A stretch of 64,000 nt of DNA, from positions 1 to 64,000 of the forward strand of contig NZ_JAKCMV010000045.1 in assembly GCF_021440515.1 (NCBI RefSeq), given 5' to 3'. The notes under the pieces are model-generated. The model worked only from the letters and a program-made list of their open reading frames with translations, made no database searches and was not told the origin of the DNA. The position numbers were made by a program, and so were the translations under genes. Numbering within the stretch: position 1 is the first letter of the stretch; every line of letters begins with the position of its first letter. This stretch comes from Enterobacter asburiae (GTDB lineage Bacteria > Pseudomonadota > Gammaproteobacteria > Enterobacterales > Enterobacteriaceae). This document shows, piece after piece, positions 39,767-50,959 of the stretch.

Positions 39767-39789
39767 CCTCCTCCCCCGACCTCCTCCCC
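39767..39789 (-). promoter_or_regulatory. Two tandem MalT boxes before malZ
   Basis: CCTCCTCCCC occurs at 39767-39776 and again at 39780-39789. Each is the exact reverse complement of the MalT site GGGGAGGAGG (consensus GGGGAKGAGG). They lie 13 bp apart and about 80 bp before malZ, in the orientation known from promoter-proximal MalT boxes. Confidence 0.75.
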
Positions 39790-39867
39790 CAATAAATCCT
39801 CTCGTGATGAACTAACCTTAACAACCCTGTGGCAAGGTGACGTCAATTTCATCAAAGGGGATTCGTG

Positions 39868-41685
39868 ATGTTAAACGCCTGGCACCTACCGGTTGCCCCA
39901 TTTGTTAAGCAAAACAAAGATAACCTCGTCATTACGCTGTGGCTGACGGGTGAAAACCAGCCCGAGCGGGTGACCCTTCGCGCGGAAGTGGATAACGAAG
40001 AAACCACGATCAAAATGCACAAGCAGCGCGCCCAGCCGCAGCCTGGCGTCACGGCGTGGCGCGCCAATATCGATCTGCGCAGCGGCCAGCCACGCCGTCG
40101 CTACGGATTTAAGCTGCTGTGGGCTAACCGTCAGCTGTGGTTCACGCCCCAGGGGTTTAGCCGTTTTCCCCCTGCGCGGCTGGAGCAGTTTGCCGTCGAC
40201 TATCCGGACAATGGCCCGCAGTGGGTCAACGATCAGGTCTTTTATCAAATCTTCACCGACCGCTTTGCCTGCAGCGAAAAACGCACGGCGCAGCAGGATA
40301 AGATCTATTACCACCACGCCGCCGGGCACGACATCATTCTTAAAGACTGGGACGAACCGCTGAGCGCCCAGGCGGGCGGCTCTACCTTTTACGGCGGCGA
40401 TCTCGACGGAATTAGCGAAAAGCTGCCGTACCTGAAGAAGCTCGGCGTCACGGCGCTCTACCTCAACCCGGTGTTCAAAGCGCCGAGCGTGCATAAATAC
40501 GATACGGAAGATTATCGCCACGTTGACGAGCAGTTTGGCGGGGATGAGGCGCTCCTGCGCCTGCGGGAAAATACCCAACGGGAGGGAATGCGCCTGATTC
40601 TGGACGGCGTCTTCAACCACAGCGGGGATTCCCACGCCTGGTTCGACAGGCACAATCAGTCGATGGGCGGCGCCTGCCATAACCCCGACTCGCCGCAGCG
40701 GGAGTGGTACAGCTTTGATGAAGAGGGGCGCGCGCTGGACTGGCTGGGCTATGCCAGCCTGCCGAAGCTCGATTTTCAGTCTCAGACCCTGGTGAATGAA
40801 ATCTATGGCGCGGAAGACAGCATCGTGCGCCACTGGCTCCAGCCGCCGTGGAATATGGACGGCTGGCGTCTGGACGTGGTGCATATGCTGGGCGAAGCGG
40901 GGGGCGCGCGGAATAACCTTCAGCACGTTGCCGGTATAACCCGCTCGGCAAAGGTGGCGCAGCCCGAGGCGTTTGTCTTTGGCGAGCACTTTGGCGATGC
41001 GCGCCAGTGGTTGCAGGCCGATGCGGAAGACGCGTCGATGAACTATCGCGGCTTTACCTTCCCGCTGTGGGGATTCCTCGCCAATACCGATATCTCTTAC
41101 GATCCGCAGCATATCGACGCCGAAACCTGTATGGCGTGGATGGACAACTACCGCGCCGGGCTGTCGCAACAGCAGCAGCTGCGGATGTTTAACCAGCTCG
41201 ACAGCCACGACACCGCGCGCTTTAAATCCTTGCTCGGCAAAGACGTGGCGCGCCTGCCGCTGGCGGTCACCTGGCTCTTTACCTGGCCGGGCGTACCCTG
41301 CATCTACTACGGCGACGAAGTGGGGCTGGACGGTAACAACGACCCGTTCTGCCGCAAAACCTTCCCGTGGGATGCGGAACGGCAGGACGCGGCGCTCTTC
41401 AGCCTGTACCAGCGCCTGACGACGCTGCGTAAGCAAAGCCAGGCTTTGCGCTACGGCGGCTGTCAGGTGATTTATGCCCACGATAACGTGGTGGTGTTTG
41501 TTCGCGTTTATAACCAGCAGCGCGTGCTGGTGGCGATTAACCGGGGCGAGGCCTGTGAAGTGGTGCTGGACGACTCTCCGCTGCTTAACGTGAAGGCGTG
41601 GCAGCTAAAAGAGGGGAAAGGCACATTGCAGGAGGGCATTTTGTCTCTGCCTGCGATTTCTGCCTGCGTATGGTTCGGTAATTAA
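39868..41685 (+). CDS. malZ: MalZ, maltodextrin glucosidase
   Basis: This 605-residue cytosolic glycoside hydrolase (family 13) releases glucose from the reducing end of maltodextrins. The catalytic regions are visible: [22 protein letters not shown] (nucleophile Asp), FGEHFGD (acid Glu) and [10 protein letters not shown]. The ATG at 39868 follows AAAGGGG and is preferred over the GTG one codon upstream. Two MalT boxes control it. Confidence 0.96.
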   Translation: MLNAWHLPVAPFVKQNKDNLVITLWLTGENQPERVTLRAEVDNEETTIKMHKQRAQPQPGVTAWRANIDLRSGQPRRRYGFKLLWANRQLWFTPQGFSRFPPARLEQFAVDYPDNGPQWVNDQVFYQIFTDRFACSEKRTAQQDKIYYHHAAGHDIILKDWDEPLSAQAGGSTFYGGDLDGISEKLPYLKKLGVTALYLNPVFKAPSVHKYDTEDYRHVDEQFGGDEALLRLRENTQREGMRLILDGVFNHSGDSHAWFDRHNQSMGGACHNPDSPQREWYSFDEEGRALDWLGYASLPKLDFQSQTLVNEIYGAEDSIVRHWLQPPWNMDGWRLDVVHMLGEAGGARNNLQHVAGITRSAKVAQPEAFVFGEHFGDARQWLQADAEDASMNYRGFTFPLWGFLANTDISYDPQHIDAETCMAWMDNYRAGLSQQQQLRMFNQLDSHDTARFKSLLGKDVARLPLAVTWLFTWPGVPCIYYGDEVGLDGNNDPFCRKTFPWDAERQDAALFSLYQRLTTLRKQSQALRYGGCQVIYAHDNVVVFVRVYNQQRVLVAINRGEACEVVLDDSPLLNVKAWQLKEGKGTLQEGILSLPAISACVWFGN

Positions 41686-41690
41686 TTCCC

Positions 41691-41731
41691 GTCAGCAGCC
41701 GGTGTTATTCACCGGTTGCTGACTATTTTTT
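41691..41731 (+). terminator. Terminator of malZ
   Basis: GTCAGCAGCCGGTG and CACCGGTTGCTGAC form a 14-bp stem with one G-U pair and a 5-nt loop, followed by TATTTTTT. Confidence 0.9.
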
Positions 41732-41886
41732 CAGGTCATTCTGTTTAATTAAACAGAGCCGACAAATTTCTTTAATATCCCCAAATTCAATTCTCGCTAT
41801 ACTCACTTTGCTTTATCAGTCAGGGCCCTTTCTCATATAGCACTCAAAACCTTATGCTTTTAACACATTGATTAAAAGGTACTTTT

Positions 41887-42528
41887 ATGTCTATTCGTGA
41901 ACTGATTGACCCATCCAATTCCGCACTGATTTTTATCGATCACCAGCCGCAAATGTCATTTGGCGTAGCCAATATCGATCGTCAGTTGTTAAAGAATAAT
42001 ACGGTCGCCCTGGCGAAAGCAGGCAAAATATTTGATGTTCCGGTTATCTACACGTCGGTGGAAACGAAAAGTTTTAGCGGCTATATCTGGCCGGAATTAC
42101 TGGCCGTTCACCCCGATGTTAAACCTATCGAACGGACGTCTATGAATTCCTGGGAAGATGAAGCGTTTGTTGCGGCGGTAAAAGCGACGGGCCGCAAAAA
42201 ACTCATCATCTCTGCCCTGTGGACCGAAGTGTGCCTGACCTTCCCGGCGCTGATGGCATTGGATGAAGGCTTCGAAGTGTACGTGGTGACCGACACCTCC
42301 GGCGGCACCTCCGTTGATGCCCACGAACGCGCCATCGACCGCATGGTGCAGGCGGGCGCCGTGCCGGTGACCTGGCAGCAGGTTCTGCTCGAATACCAGC
42401 GTGACTGGGCACGCAAAGGCACTTATGACGCGGTGATGGATCTGGTGCGCGAGCACAGCGGCGCCTACGGGATGGGCGTTGATTATGCCTATACCCTCGT
42501 TCACGGCGCGCCAGAGCGCAAAGCCTAA
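41887..42528 (+). CDS. Isochorismatase-family hydrolase, YcaC-like
   Basis: This 213-residue cysteine hydrolase resembles E. coli YcaC. The likely triad is Asp18 (FIDHQ), Arg83 (ERTSMNSW, in place of the usual Lys, as in YcaC) and Cys116 (TEVCLTFPAL). The substrate is unknown; amides or N-carbamoyl compounds are typical for the family. AAAAGGTAC precedes the ATG. It opens a three-gene cassette, absent from this place in K-12, that sits between malZ and tsaA; the first 200 bp before it are AT-rich. Confidence 0.88.
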   Translation: MSIRELIDPSNSALIFIDHQPQMSFGVANIDRQLLKNNTVALAKAGKIFDVPVIYTSVETKSFSGYIWPELLAVHPDVKPIERTSMNSWEDEAFVAAVKATGRKKLIISALWTEVCLTFPALMALDEGFEVYVVTDTSGGTSVDAHERAIDRMVQAGAVPVTWQQVLLEYQRDWARKGTYDAVMDLVREHSGAYGMGVDYAYTLVHGAPERKA

Positions 42529-42577
42529 TCCTTTCCGGGCGGGGCCATCCCGCCCTTCAAAAATCCAGGGAACCTTT

Positions 42578-43123
42578 ATGGCGCAAAATTCACATGTGAC
42601 GCTGGTGATCACCCATACGTTGCTTCCGGGGCAAACCGAGCGTTATGAGCAGTGGCTAGGCAAAATAATGCCCATCGCGGCGGAATTTCCCGGTCATCTT
42701 GGCGCGAACGTCATTCGTCCGTCCGGGGATCAATCCCTGTGGACGGTGATTATCCGCTTCGACAATCTCGAACACCTCTACGCCTGGACGCAGTCCGACA
42801 CCCGTAACGCGCTGGTGAAAGAGATTGAACCGCTGCTGGCGGAAGGGGACAAAACCGAGGTTCGTACCGAAGCGGCGTTCTGGTTTACGCCGCCGGAGCC
42901 GCACGTGCGTAAGCCGAAGCAGTGGAAGCAGTTTCTTATTACGCTGCTGGCGATCTTCCCGAGCACTAACGTGGTGCCGCTCGTCACCGGGGCGCTCCTG
43001 CCCGGCCTGAAAGGTTCTTTACTGCTGCATTTGATTAACGATGCCTGTGTGGTCGCGCTGGTGGTCTGGCTGTGGATGCCCATCGTGACCCGTCTGTTTG
43101 CCGGATGGCTTAAAAAAGCCTGA
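42578..43123 (+). CDS. ABM-domain protein fused to a membrane domain (COG3224-type)
   Basis: This 181-residue protein has an antibiotic-biosynthesis-monooxygenase fold at the N-terminus (about 5-105, a ferredoxin-like dimeric domain with PGQTERYEQWLGKIMP and DQSLWTVIIRFDN), then two hydrophobic helices (about 117-143 and 147-176). The ABM domain would therefore be held at the inner membrane. The start at 42578 (MAQNSHVTL) follows CAGGGAAC; the frame from 42479 overlaps the preceding gene. The activity is unknown; oxygenation or sensing of a quinone-like or heme-like compound would fit the family. Confidence 0.8.
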   Translation: MAQNSHVTLVITHTLLPGQTERYEQWLGKIMPIAAEFPGHLGANVIRPSGDQSLWTVIIRFDNLEHLYAWTQSDTRNALVKEIEPLLAEGDKTEVRTEAAFWFTPPEPHVRKPKQWKQFLITLLAIFPSTNVVPLVTGALLPGLKGSLLLHLINDACVVALVVWLWMPIVTRLFAGWLKKA

Positions 43124-43144
43124 TCCGGCCCAAAGGAGTACGTT

Positions 43145-45013
43145 ATGTCTCAAACTGCTACGCTGATCTTAACCAAAGGTCAGATCCATACGCTTGACCG
43201 CGAAAATCCGATAACGGAAGCGGTGGCGATCGCCAACGGTAAGATCCTCGCGACCGGAAATCACGATCGCATCATGAGCTATGCCGCCCAGGGCACGCAG
43301 ATTGTCGATTTGCAGGGAAGCACGGTGATACCGGGTCTTAACGACTCGCACCTGCACCTGATCCGCGGGGGCCTGAACTACAACCTTGAGCTGCGCTGGG
43401 AGGGCGTACCGTCCCTGGCCGATGCGCTGCGTATGCTGAAAGATCAGGCCGATCGCACGCCGTCGCCGCAGTGGGTGCGGGTGGTGGGCGGCTGGAGTGA
43501 ATTCCAGTTCGCCGAGCGCCGGATGCCTACCGTTCAGGAGCTTAACGATGCCGCGCCGGATACCCCGGTGTTTGTCCTCCACCTCTACGACCGCGCATTG
43601 CTGAACCGCGCGGCGCTGAAGGCGGTGGGCTACACCAAAGACACGCCAAATCCGCCGGGCGGTGAGATCGTGCGCGACAACAACGGCAACCCGACGGGTA
43701 TGCTGATCGCCAAACCGAACGCCATGATCCTCTACTCGACGCTGGCGAAAGGGCCGAAGCTGCCCCTTGAGCAGCAGGTAAACTCGACGCGCCAGTTTAT
43801 GCGCGAGCTAAACCGTCTGGGGCTGACCAGCGCTATCGACGCGGGCGGCGGCTTCCAGAACTATCCGGAAGATTACGAAATCATCGAGCAGCTGCACGCC
43901 AAAGAGCAGATGACGGTGCGTATTGCCTATAACCTTTTCACCCAGCGTCCGAAGCAGGAGCTGGACGATTTTGAGCGCTGGACCGACATGCTCAAGCCCG
44001 GGCAGGGAACCGATTTCTACCGCGCCAACGGGGCGGGTGAGATGCTGGTCTTCTCGGCGGCCGATTTTGAAGACTTCCTCCAGCCGCGTCCGGATCTGCC
44101 GGAAGGCATGGAGGACGAGCTGGAGCGCGTGGTGCGTCACCTGGTGGAAAACCGCTGGCCGTTCCGCCTGCACGCCACCTACGACGAATCCATCAGCCGG
44201 ATGCTGGACGTGTTCGAGAAGGTTAACCGCGATATTCCGTTTAACGGGCTGCACTGGTTCTTTGACCATGCTGAAACCATCACTGAGCGTAATATCGAGC
44301 GCGTGAAGGCGCTGGGCGGCGGAATTGCGGTGCAGCACCGTATGGCGTTCCAGGGGGAATATTTCGTCGATCGCTACGGCAAAGAGGCGGTGAAACACAC
44401 GCCGCCGGTCGCGAAAATGCTGGAGCTGGACGTGCCCGTCGGGTTAGGTACGGACGCTACTCGGGTGGCGAGCTATAACCCGTGGACGGCGCTCTACTGG
44501 CTGGTGTCCGGGCGCACCGTTGGCGGTCTGGCGATGTATGACGACAACAACCGCCTGCCGCGCGACGTGGCGTTTGAGCTGTGGACGGCAGGCAGCGCGT
44601 GGTTCTCCAGCGAGCAGGGCAAGAAAGGCCGGCTGGTTGAGGGACAGCTCGCGGATCTGGTGGTGCTGTCGAAGGATTACTTCAGCGTGCCGGAAGAGGA
44701 GATCAAGGGCATTGAGTCGGTGCTGACCGTGGTGGATGGCAAAGTGGTGTACGCCGCCGGGCATTTCAGCCCGCTTGCGCCACCGCCGATCCCGGTTCTG
44801 CCGGAGTGGTCACCCGTGGTGAACGTGCCGGGACATTATCGCGCGGCGCCGCCGGTCGCCAGCAAGGTGGGCGCGGTAGTGCAGATGCACCAGTGCATCG
44901 GCAGCTGCGGTGTGCATGGCCATGCTCACGGCATTGCGCGGCAGTCGACGATCCCGGTGTCCGACGAACAGGCGTTCTGGGGCGTGCTCGGCTGTTCATG
45001 CTTCGCGTTCTAA
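43145..45013 (+). CDS. YtcJ-like metal-dependent amidohydrolase with a Cys/His-rich tail
   Basis: This 622-residue amidohydrolase-superfamily protein has the N-terminal metal motif NDSHLHL (His69, His71), a second histidine region LHWFFDHAETI, and the catalytic aspartate in GLGTDATRVASYNPW. Family members such as YtcJ hydrolyse amide or formamide bonds. The last 45 residues are unusual: HQCIGSCGVHGHAHG and GCSCFAF together hold four Cys and several His, which looks like an extra metal site. AAAGGAG precedes the ATG. It ends the cassette 21 bp after the ABM gene. The substrate is unknown. Confidence 0.85.
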   Translation: MSQTATLILTKGQIHTLDRENPITEAVAIANGKILATGNHDRIMSYAAQGTQIVDLQGSTVIPGLNDSHLHLIRGGLNYNLELRWEGVPSLADALRMLKDQADRTPSPQWVRVVGGWSEFQFAERRMPTVQELNDAAPDTPVFVLHLYDRALLNRAALKAVGYTKDTPNPPGGEIVRDNNGNPTGMLIAKPNAMILYSTLAKGPKLPLEQQVNSTRQFMRELNRLGLTSAIDAGGGFQNYPEDYEIIEQLHAKEQMTVRIAYNLFTQRPKQELDDFERWTDMLKPGQGTDFYRANGAGEMLVFSAADFEDFLQPRPDLPEGMEDELERVVRHLVENRWPFRLHATYDESISRMLDVFEKVNRDIPFNGLHWFFDHAETITERNIERVKALGGGIAVQHRMAFQGEYFVDRYGKEAVKHTPPVAKMLELDVPVGLGTDATRVASYNPWTALYWLVSGRTVGGLAMYDDNNRLPRDVAFELWTAGSAWFSSEQGKKGRLVEGQLADLVVLSKDYFSVPEEEIKGIESVLTVVDGKVVYAAGHFSPLAPPPIPVLPEWSPVVNVPGHYRAAPPVASKVGAVVQMHQCIGSCGVHGHAHGIARQSTIPVSDEQAFWGVLGCSCFAF

Positions 45014-45015
45014 AA

Positions 45016-45046
45016 CAAAAAGGCCCGCATAAGCGGGCCTTTTTTC
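45016..45046. terminator. Bidirectional terminator between the YtcJ-like gene and tsaA
   Basis: AAGGCCCGC and GCGGGCCTT form a perfect 9-bp stem with loop ATAA; T-runs are present on both strands. Confidence 0.92.
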
Positions 45047-45060
45047 GTAAACCGTGCCGA

Positions 45061-45663
45061 TTACAGGCTGGATACGTTCTCGGACAGGTATTTCGCCACG
45101 CCGTCTGGGGACGCGTTCATACCTTCTTTGCCTTTTTCCCACTGAGCCGGGCACACTTCACCGTGCTCTTCGTGGAATTGCAGCGCGTCAACCATACGCA
45201 GCATTTCGTCGATGTTACGACCCAGCGGCAGATCGTTCACAACCTGGTGACGAACGATGCCGTTCGCGTCGATCAGGAAGGAGCCGCGCAGCGCCACGCC
45301 AGCGTCCGGATGTTCGATACCGTAAGCCTGCTGGATTTCGCGTTTGATGTCCGCAACCATCGCGTATTTCACCGCACCGATGCCGCCGTTGTCGACAGGG
45401 GTGTTACGCCATGCGTTGTGTACAAATTCGGAGTCAAAGGACACGCCGACAACTTCTACGCCACGTTTCTGGAATTCTTCGTAACGCTTGTCGAATGCGA
45501 TCAGTTCAGACGGGCAAACGAAGGTGAAGTCCATTGGCCAGAAGAACAGAACGGTCGCTTTGCCGTTGGTGTGCTGTTTGAAATTGAAGTTTTCAACGAT
45601 TTCACCGTTACCCAGAACTGCGGCAGCTGTAAAATCCGGAGCCGGACGAGTTACCAGAACCAT
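45061..45663 (-). CDS. tsaA: TsaA-type 2-Cys peroxiredoxin
   Basis: This 200-residue thiol peroxidase reduces hydrogen peroxide and organic peroxides. The peroxidatic Cys50 is in FTFVCPSE, and the resolving Cys171 in HGEVCPAQW, so it is a typical 2-Cys enzyme of the Prx1/AhpC group. A protein of this kind lies between malZ and acpH in Salmonella (tsaA) but not in K-12. CAGGAGAATCAT precedes the ATG. No ahpF is nearby, so the electron donor is probably thioredoxin. Confidence 0.9.
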   Translation of the reverse strand: MVLVTRPAPDFTAAAVLGNGEIVENFNFKQHTNGKATVLFFWPMDFTFVCPSELIAFDKRYEEFQKRGVEVVGVSFDSEFVHNAWRNTPVDNGGIGAVKYAMVADIKREIQQAYGIEHPDAGVALRGSFLIDANGIVRHQVVNDLPLGRNIDEMLRMVDALQFHEEHGEVCPAQWEKGKEGMNASPDGVAKYLSENVSSL

Positions 45664-45790
45664 ATGATTCTCCTGTAGATACTAAGGTTATTTGGAACGC
45701 AACGCGGGCCAGTATAGAGAGTGTTCACCAGGAACACAAAGAGGCGCTAACAATCGTTCACCAAGCTTTAACCTATCAATGACAGTGATG

Positions 45791-46372
45791 TTAAAGCTGT
45801 TTGTTTTTGGCCTGCGCCATCATGCGCGGATAGAACTGCCAGAAGCGGGTTTCCAGCGCGGCGTAATGGGTATCCAGGTCGTGCCAGGAGTCGCGCAGGG
45901 CGTCCAGACGCGGGCGGCGGCTGGCCATGCCGTTCAGCACGTTCTGGATAAACGCCATTTCGCGGTAGCGCTCCAGCCAGCGTTCTGACCACATATAGTG
46001 ATTCAAATTGACGAAGCGAGGCGGCGATTCCGGCAAAATCAGCGCCACCTGTTCATGGGCGTAATGAATGAATTCCTGCAACGGCATCTCCGGCGAGAGC
46101 TGTGCCCAGTGGCGAGACAGGAAATGATCCCACATCACGTCGAGGGTAATGGGCGCAACGCGGCGTGTCTCCGGGCGGAACCACTCTTTGGCCTCTTTCA
46201 CTTCCGGCAGGTTGTCGGTTAACACGTCGATGCGGCGATGCATAAAAATCCCGTCGACAACGTCAGCGGAGTAACTTTCCGCAGGATTTCCGCGCACAAA
46301 ATCGGCCAGCAAATTCCCGGAGAGGGAGCTGTCGGCGAGATGGGCGAGGTGCAGGTGAGCGAGAAAATTCAT
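45791..46372 (-). CDS. acpH: AcpH, acyl carrier protein phosphodiesterase
   Basis: This 193-residue HD-like hydrolase removes the 4'-phosphopantetheine group from acyl carrier protein. The N-terminal [20 protein letters not shown] and the [12 protein letters not shown] region match E. coli AcpH, which has the same length. It is divergent from queA. Confidence 0.94.
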   Translation of the reverse strand: MNFLAHLHLAHLADSSLSGNLLADFVRGNPAESYSADVVDGIFMHRRIDVLTDNLPEVKEAKEWFRPETRRVAPITLDVMWDHFLSRHWAQLSPEMPLQEFIHYAHEQVALILPESPPRFVNLNHYMWSERWLERYREMAFIQNVLNGMASRRPRLDALRDSWHDLDTHYAALETRFWQFYPRMMAQAKNKQL

Positions 46373-46465
46373 GCGTTATGTTTATCCAGGATGCGGCTAA
46401 TTGTTGCAGCAAAAGGGTGTGAGCACTAGACTATGCCGCCTGTTTTTAAGTCACGAGTATACGTC

Positions 46466-47536
46466 ATGCGCGTCGCCGATTTCTCCTTTGAACTACCTGA
46501 ATCCCTGATTGCTCACTATCCAATGCCTGAGCGCAGTAGCTGTCGTTTACTGTCACTGGACGGGCCTACGGGCGAGCTGACGCACGGTACTTTCACCGAT
46601 TTGCTCGACAAGCTCAACCCTGGCGATCTGCTGGTCTTTAACAATACCCGCGTGATCCCGGCGCGTCTGTTTGGCCGTAAAGCCAGCGGCGGCAAGATTG
46701 AAGTGCTGGTCGAACGTATGCTCGATGATAAACGTATTCTGGCACATATTCGCGCGTCCAAAGCGCCGAAGCCGGGCGCAGAGCTGCTGCTGGGCGACGA
46801 CGAAAGCATTAAGGCGACCATGACCGCGCGCCACGATGCGCTGTTCGAAGTGGAATTCAACGACGAACGCACGGTGCTCGATATTCTGAACACCATCGGC
46901 CACATGCCGCTGCCGCCGTACATTGAGCGTCCGGACGAAGAGGCCGATCGCGAGCTGTATCAAACGGTTTATAGCCAGAAGCCAGGCGCGGTTGCCGCAC
47001 CGACGGCGGGGCTGCACTTTGACGAGCCGCTGCTGGAAAAACTGCGCGCCAAAGGCATTGAGATGGCGTTTGTCACGCTGCACGTCGGCGCGGGCACCTT
47101 CCAGCCGGTGCGCGTAGACAGCATCGAAGACCACATCATGCACTCTGAATATGCCGAAGTGCCGCAGGAGGTGGTTGACGCGGTGCTGGCGGCGAAGGCT
47201 CGCGGCAGCCGCGTGGTGGCGGTCGGCACCACCTCAGTGCGTTCCCTTGAGAGCGCCGCACAGGCTGCGAAAAGCGATCTGATCGAGCCGTTCTTCGGCG
47301 ATACGCAAATCTTTATCTATCCGGGCTATCAGTACAAAGTGATTGATGCGCTGGTGACCAACTTCCATCTGCCTGAATCCACGCTGATTATGCTGGTGTC
47401 CGCTTTTGCGGGTTATCAGCACACGATGGCGGCCTACAAGTCTGCGGTAGAACAAAAATATCGCTTTTTTAGCTACGGGGACGCGATGTTTATCACGTAC
47501 AATCCGCTGGCTTTGAATGAGCGTGTCGGGGAATAA
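46466..47536 (+). CDS. queA: QueA, SAM:tRNA ribosyltransferase-isomerase
   Basis: This 356-residue enzyme converts preQ1-tRNA to epoxyqueuosine-tRNA using the ribosyl group of S-adenosylmethionine. The start at 46466 ([12 protein letters not shown]) equals the E. coli length; the frame from 46433 adds eleven unrelated residues. Typical motifs are [18 protein letters not shown] and [10 protein letters not shown]. It begins the queA-tgt-yajC-secDF operon. Confidence 0.97.
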   Translation: MRVADFSFELPESLIAHYPMPERSSCRLLSLDGPTGELTHGTFTDLLDKLNPGDLLVFNNTRVIPARLFGRKASGGKIEVLVERMLDDKRILAHIRASKAPKPGAELLLGDDESIKATMTARHDALFEVEFNDERTVLDILNTIGHMPLPPYIERPDEEADRELYQTVYSQKPGAVAAPTAGLHFDEPLLEKLRAKGIEMAFVTLHVGAGTFQPVRVDSIEDHIMHSEYAEVPQEVVDAVLAAKARGSRVVAVGTTSVRSLESAAQAAKSDLIEPFFGDTQIFIYPGYQYKVIDALVTNFHLPESTLIMLVSAFAGYQHTMAAYKSAVEQKYRFFSYGDAMFITYNPLALNERVGE

Positions 47537-47591
47537 GTCCGCGGCACCAGAATAATGTGTTGGACTGTTTTTCTGGCACAGAGGAATCTGA

Positions 47592-48719
<1,128 letters not shown>

Positions 48720-48741
48720 TATTAATAATGAGGGAATTTGA

Positions 48742-49074
48742 ATGAGCTTTTTTATTTCTGATGCGGTAGCGGCAACAGGTGCTCCAGCGCAGGGCAGCCC
48801 GATGTCTCTGATTCTGATGCTGGTTGTGTTTGGTCTGATCTTCTATTTCATGATCCTGCGTCCACAGCAGAAGCGCACCAAAGAGCACAAAAATCTGATG
48901 AACTCCATCGCGAAAGGCGATGAAGTGCTGACCAACGGTGGTCTGGTTGGTCGCGTAACCAAAGTGGCTGAAAGCGGCTACATTGCTATCGCGCTGAACG
49001 ACACCACTGAAGTGGTTATCAAACGTGACTTCGTAGCTGCCGTTCTGCCGAAAGGCACGATGAAGGCGCTGTAA
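48742..49074 (+). CDS. yajC: YajC, Sec translocon accessory protein
   Basis: This 110-residue protein associates with SecD and SecF in the inner membrane. It has one strong membrane helix (about 20-40, LILMLVVFGLIFYFMILRP) and a basic cytoplasmic domain. GAGGG precedes the ATG, and secD follows 27 bp downstream. Confidence 0.97.
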   Translation: MSFFISDAVAATGAPAQGSPMSLILMLVVFGLIFYFMILRPQQKRTKEHKNLMNSIAKGDEVLTNGGLVGRVTKVAESGYIAIALNDTTEVVIKRDFVAAVLPKGTMKAL

Positions 49075-49101
49075 TTCAAACTTTTCCCAAAGGGAACTGC
49101 C

Positions 49102-50949
49102 GTGTTAAACCGTTATCCTTTGTGGAAGTACATCATGCTGGTCGTCGTGATTATCGTCGGCCTGCTGTACGCGCTTCCCAACCTGTATGGTGAGGATCCG
49201 GCCGTTCAAATCACTGGCGCGCGCGGTGTCGCCGCCAGTGAGCAAACGCTGATCCAGGTCCAGAAAACGTTACAAGAAGAAAAAATTACCGCGAAGTCTG
49301 TGGCACTGGAAGAGGGCGCAATTCTTGCTCGCTTCGACACCACCGACACGCAGCTCCGCGCTCGCGAAGCGCTGATGGGCGTGCTGGGTGATAAATATGT
49401 CGTGGCGCTGAACCTTGCTCCTGCAACGCCGCGTTGGCTGGCTGCCTTAAACGCAGAGCCAATGAAACTTGGTCTTGACCTGCGTGGTGGTGTTCACTTC
49501 CTGATGGAAGTGGATATGGATACCGCGCTGGGCAAATTGCAGGAACAAAACATCGACGGCCTGCGCAGCGATCTGCGTGAAAAAGGCATCGCTTATACCA
49601 CCGTGCGTAAAGAAGATAACTACGGCATGAGCATCACGTTCCGCGACAGCGCGGCACGCGATCAGGCTGTAGATTATCTGACCCCGCGTCACCGTGACCT
49701 GGTGATTACCTCTCAGGGTAGCAACCAGCTGCGCGCCGTGATGACCGATGCACGTCTTAAAGAAGCGCGTGAATACGCCGTTCAGCAGAACATCAACATT
49801 CTGCGTAACCGTGTAAACCAGCTGGGTGTTGCTGAGCCGCTGGTACAGCGTCAGGGTGCTGACCGTATCGTGGTTGAGCTGCCGGGTATCCAGGATACCG
49901 CGCGTGCGAAAGAGATTCTGGGCGCAACCGCAACGCTGGAATTCCGTCTGGTTAACTCCAACGTCGATCAGTCCGCTGCTGCCTCTGGCCGTATTCCGGG
50001 CGATTCTGAAGTGAAACAGACCCGCGAAGGTCAGCCCGTTGTGCTGTACAAACGCGTGATCCTGACCGGTGACCATATCACCGACTCCACTTCAAGCCAG
50101 GACGAATACAACCAGCCGCAGGTTAACATCTCGCTGGATAGCGCGGGTGGCAACATCATGTCTAACTTCACTAAGGACAACATCGGCAAACCGATGGCGA
50201 CCCTGTTCGTGGAGTACAAAGACAGCGGTAAGAAAGATGCCAACGGCCGTGCGGTGCTGGTGAAAGAGGAAGAGGTGATTAACATCGCCAACATCCAGTC
50301 CCGTCTGGGTAACAGCTTCCGTATCACCGGTATCAACAACCCGAACGAAGCGCGTCAGCTCTCGCTGCTGCTGCGTGCCGGTGCGCTGATTGCGCCAATT
50401 CAGATTGTTGAAGAACGTACCATCGGTCCAACCCTGGGTATGCAGAACATCAAACAGGGTCTGGAAGCATGTCTGGCCGGTCTGGTGGTCTCCATCCTCT
50501 TCATGATCTTCTTCTATAAGAAGTTTGGTCTGATTGCGACCTCCGCGCTGGTGGCGAACCTGGTACTGATCATCGGTATCATGTCGCTGTTGCCGGGCGC
50601 AACGCTGACCATGCCGGGGATTGCGGGTATCGTTCTGACCCTTGCGGTGGCGGTCGACGCCAACGTTCTGATAAACGAACGTATCAAAGAAGAGTTGAGC
50701 AACGGTCGCTCTGTACAGCAGGCGATTGATGAAGGTTACAAAGGTGCTTTCAGCTCCATCTTCGATGCGAACGTAACAACACTGATTAAGGTTCTTATCC
50801 TGTATGCAGTGGGTACTGGCGCTATCAAAGGCTTTGCGATTACAACCGGTATCGGTGTTGCAACGTCTATGTTTACCGCTATTGTCGGCACCCGTGCCAT
50901 CGTGAACCTGCTGTACGGCGGCAAGCGCGTCAAAAAGCTGTCTATCTGA
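49102..50949 (+). CDS. secD: SecD, protein translocase subunit
   Basis: This 615-residue RND-type subunit uses the proton gradient to pull proteins through SecYEG on the periplasmic side. An N-terminal helix is followed by a large periplasmic domain (about 35-450) with [13 protein letters not shown], then five helices ending before [10 protein letters not shown]. The start is GTG 49102 with AAGGGA upstream. Length equals E. coli SecD. Confidence 0.97.
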   Translation: MLNRYPLWKYIMLVVVIIVGLLYALPNLYGEDPAVQITGARGVAASEQTLIQVQKTLQEEKITAKSVALEEGAILARFDTTDTQLRAREALMGVLGDKYVVALNLAPATPRWLAALNAEPMKLGLDLRGGVHFLMEVDMDTALGKLQEQNIDGLRSDLREKGIAYTTVRKEDNYGMSITFRDSAARDQAVDYLTPRHRDLVITSQGSNQLRAVMTDARLKEAREYAVQQNINILRNRVNQLGVAEPLVQRQGADRIVVELPGIQDTARAKEILGATATLEFRLVNSNVDQSAAASGRIPGDSEVKQTREGQPVVLYKRVILTGDHITDSTSSQDEYNQPQVNISLDSAGGNIMSNFTKDNIGKPMATLFVEYKDSGKKDANGRAVLVKEEEVINIANIQSRLGNSFRITGINNPNEARQLSLLLRAGALIAPIQIVEERTIGPTLGMQNIKQGLEACLAGLVVSILFMIFFYKKFGLIATSALVANLVLIIGIMSLLPGATLTMPGIAGIVLTLAVAVDANVLINERIKEELSNGRSVQQAIDEGYKGAFSSIFDANVTTLIKVLILYAVGTGAIKGFAITTGIGVATSMFTAIVGTRAIVNLLYGGKRVKKLSI

Positions 50950-50959
50950 GGAGTGCGTT

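Noticed and set aside
39886-41481. 531-codon open frame on the minus strand opposite malZ
   Set aside because: It lies wholly inside malZ, its product has the His/Arg/Val-rich composition of an antisense shadow in GC-rich DNA, and no ribosome-binding site is seen.
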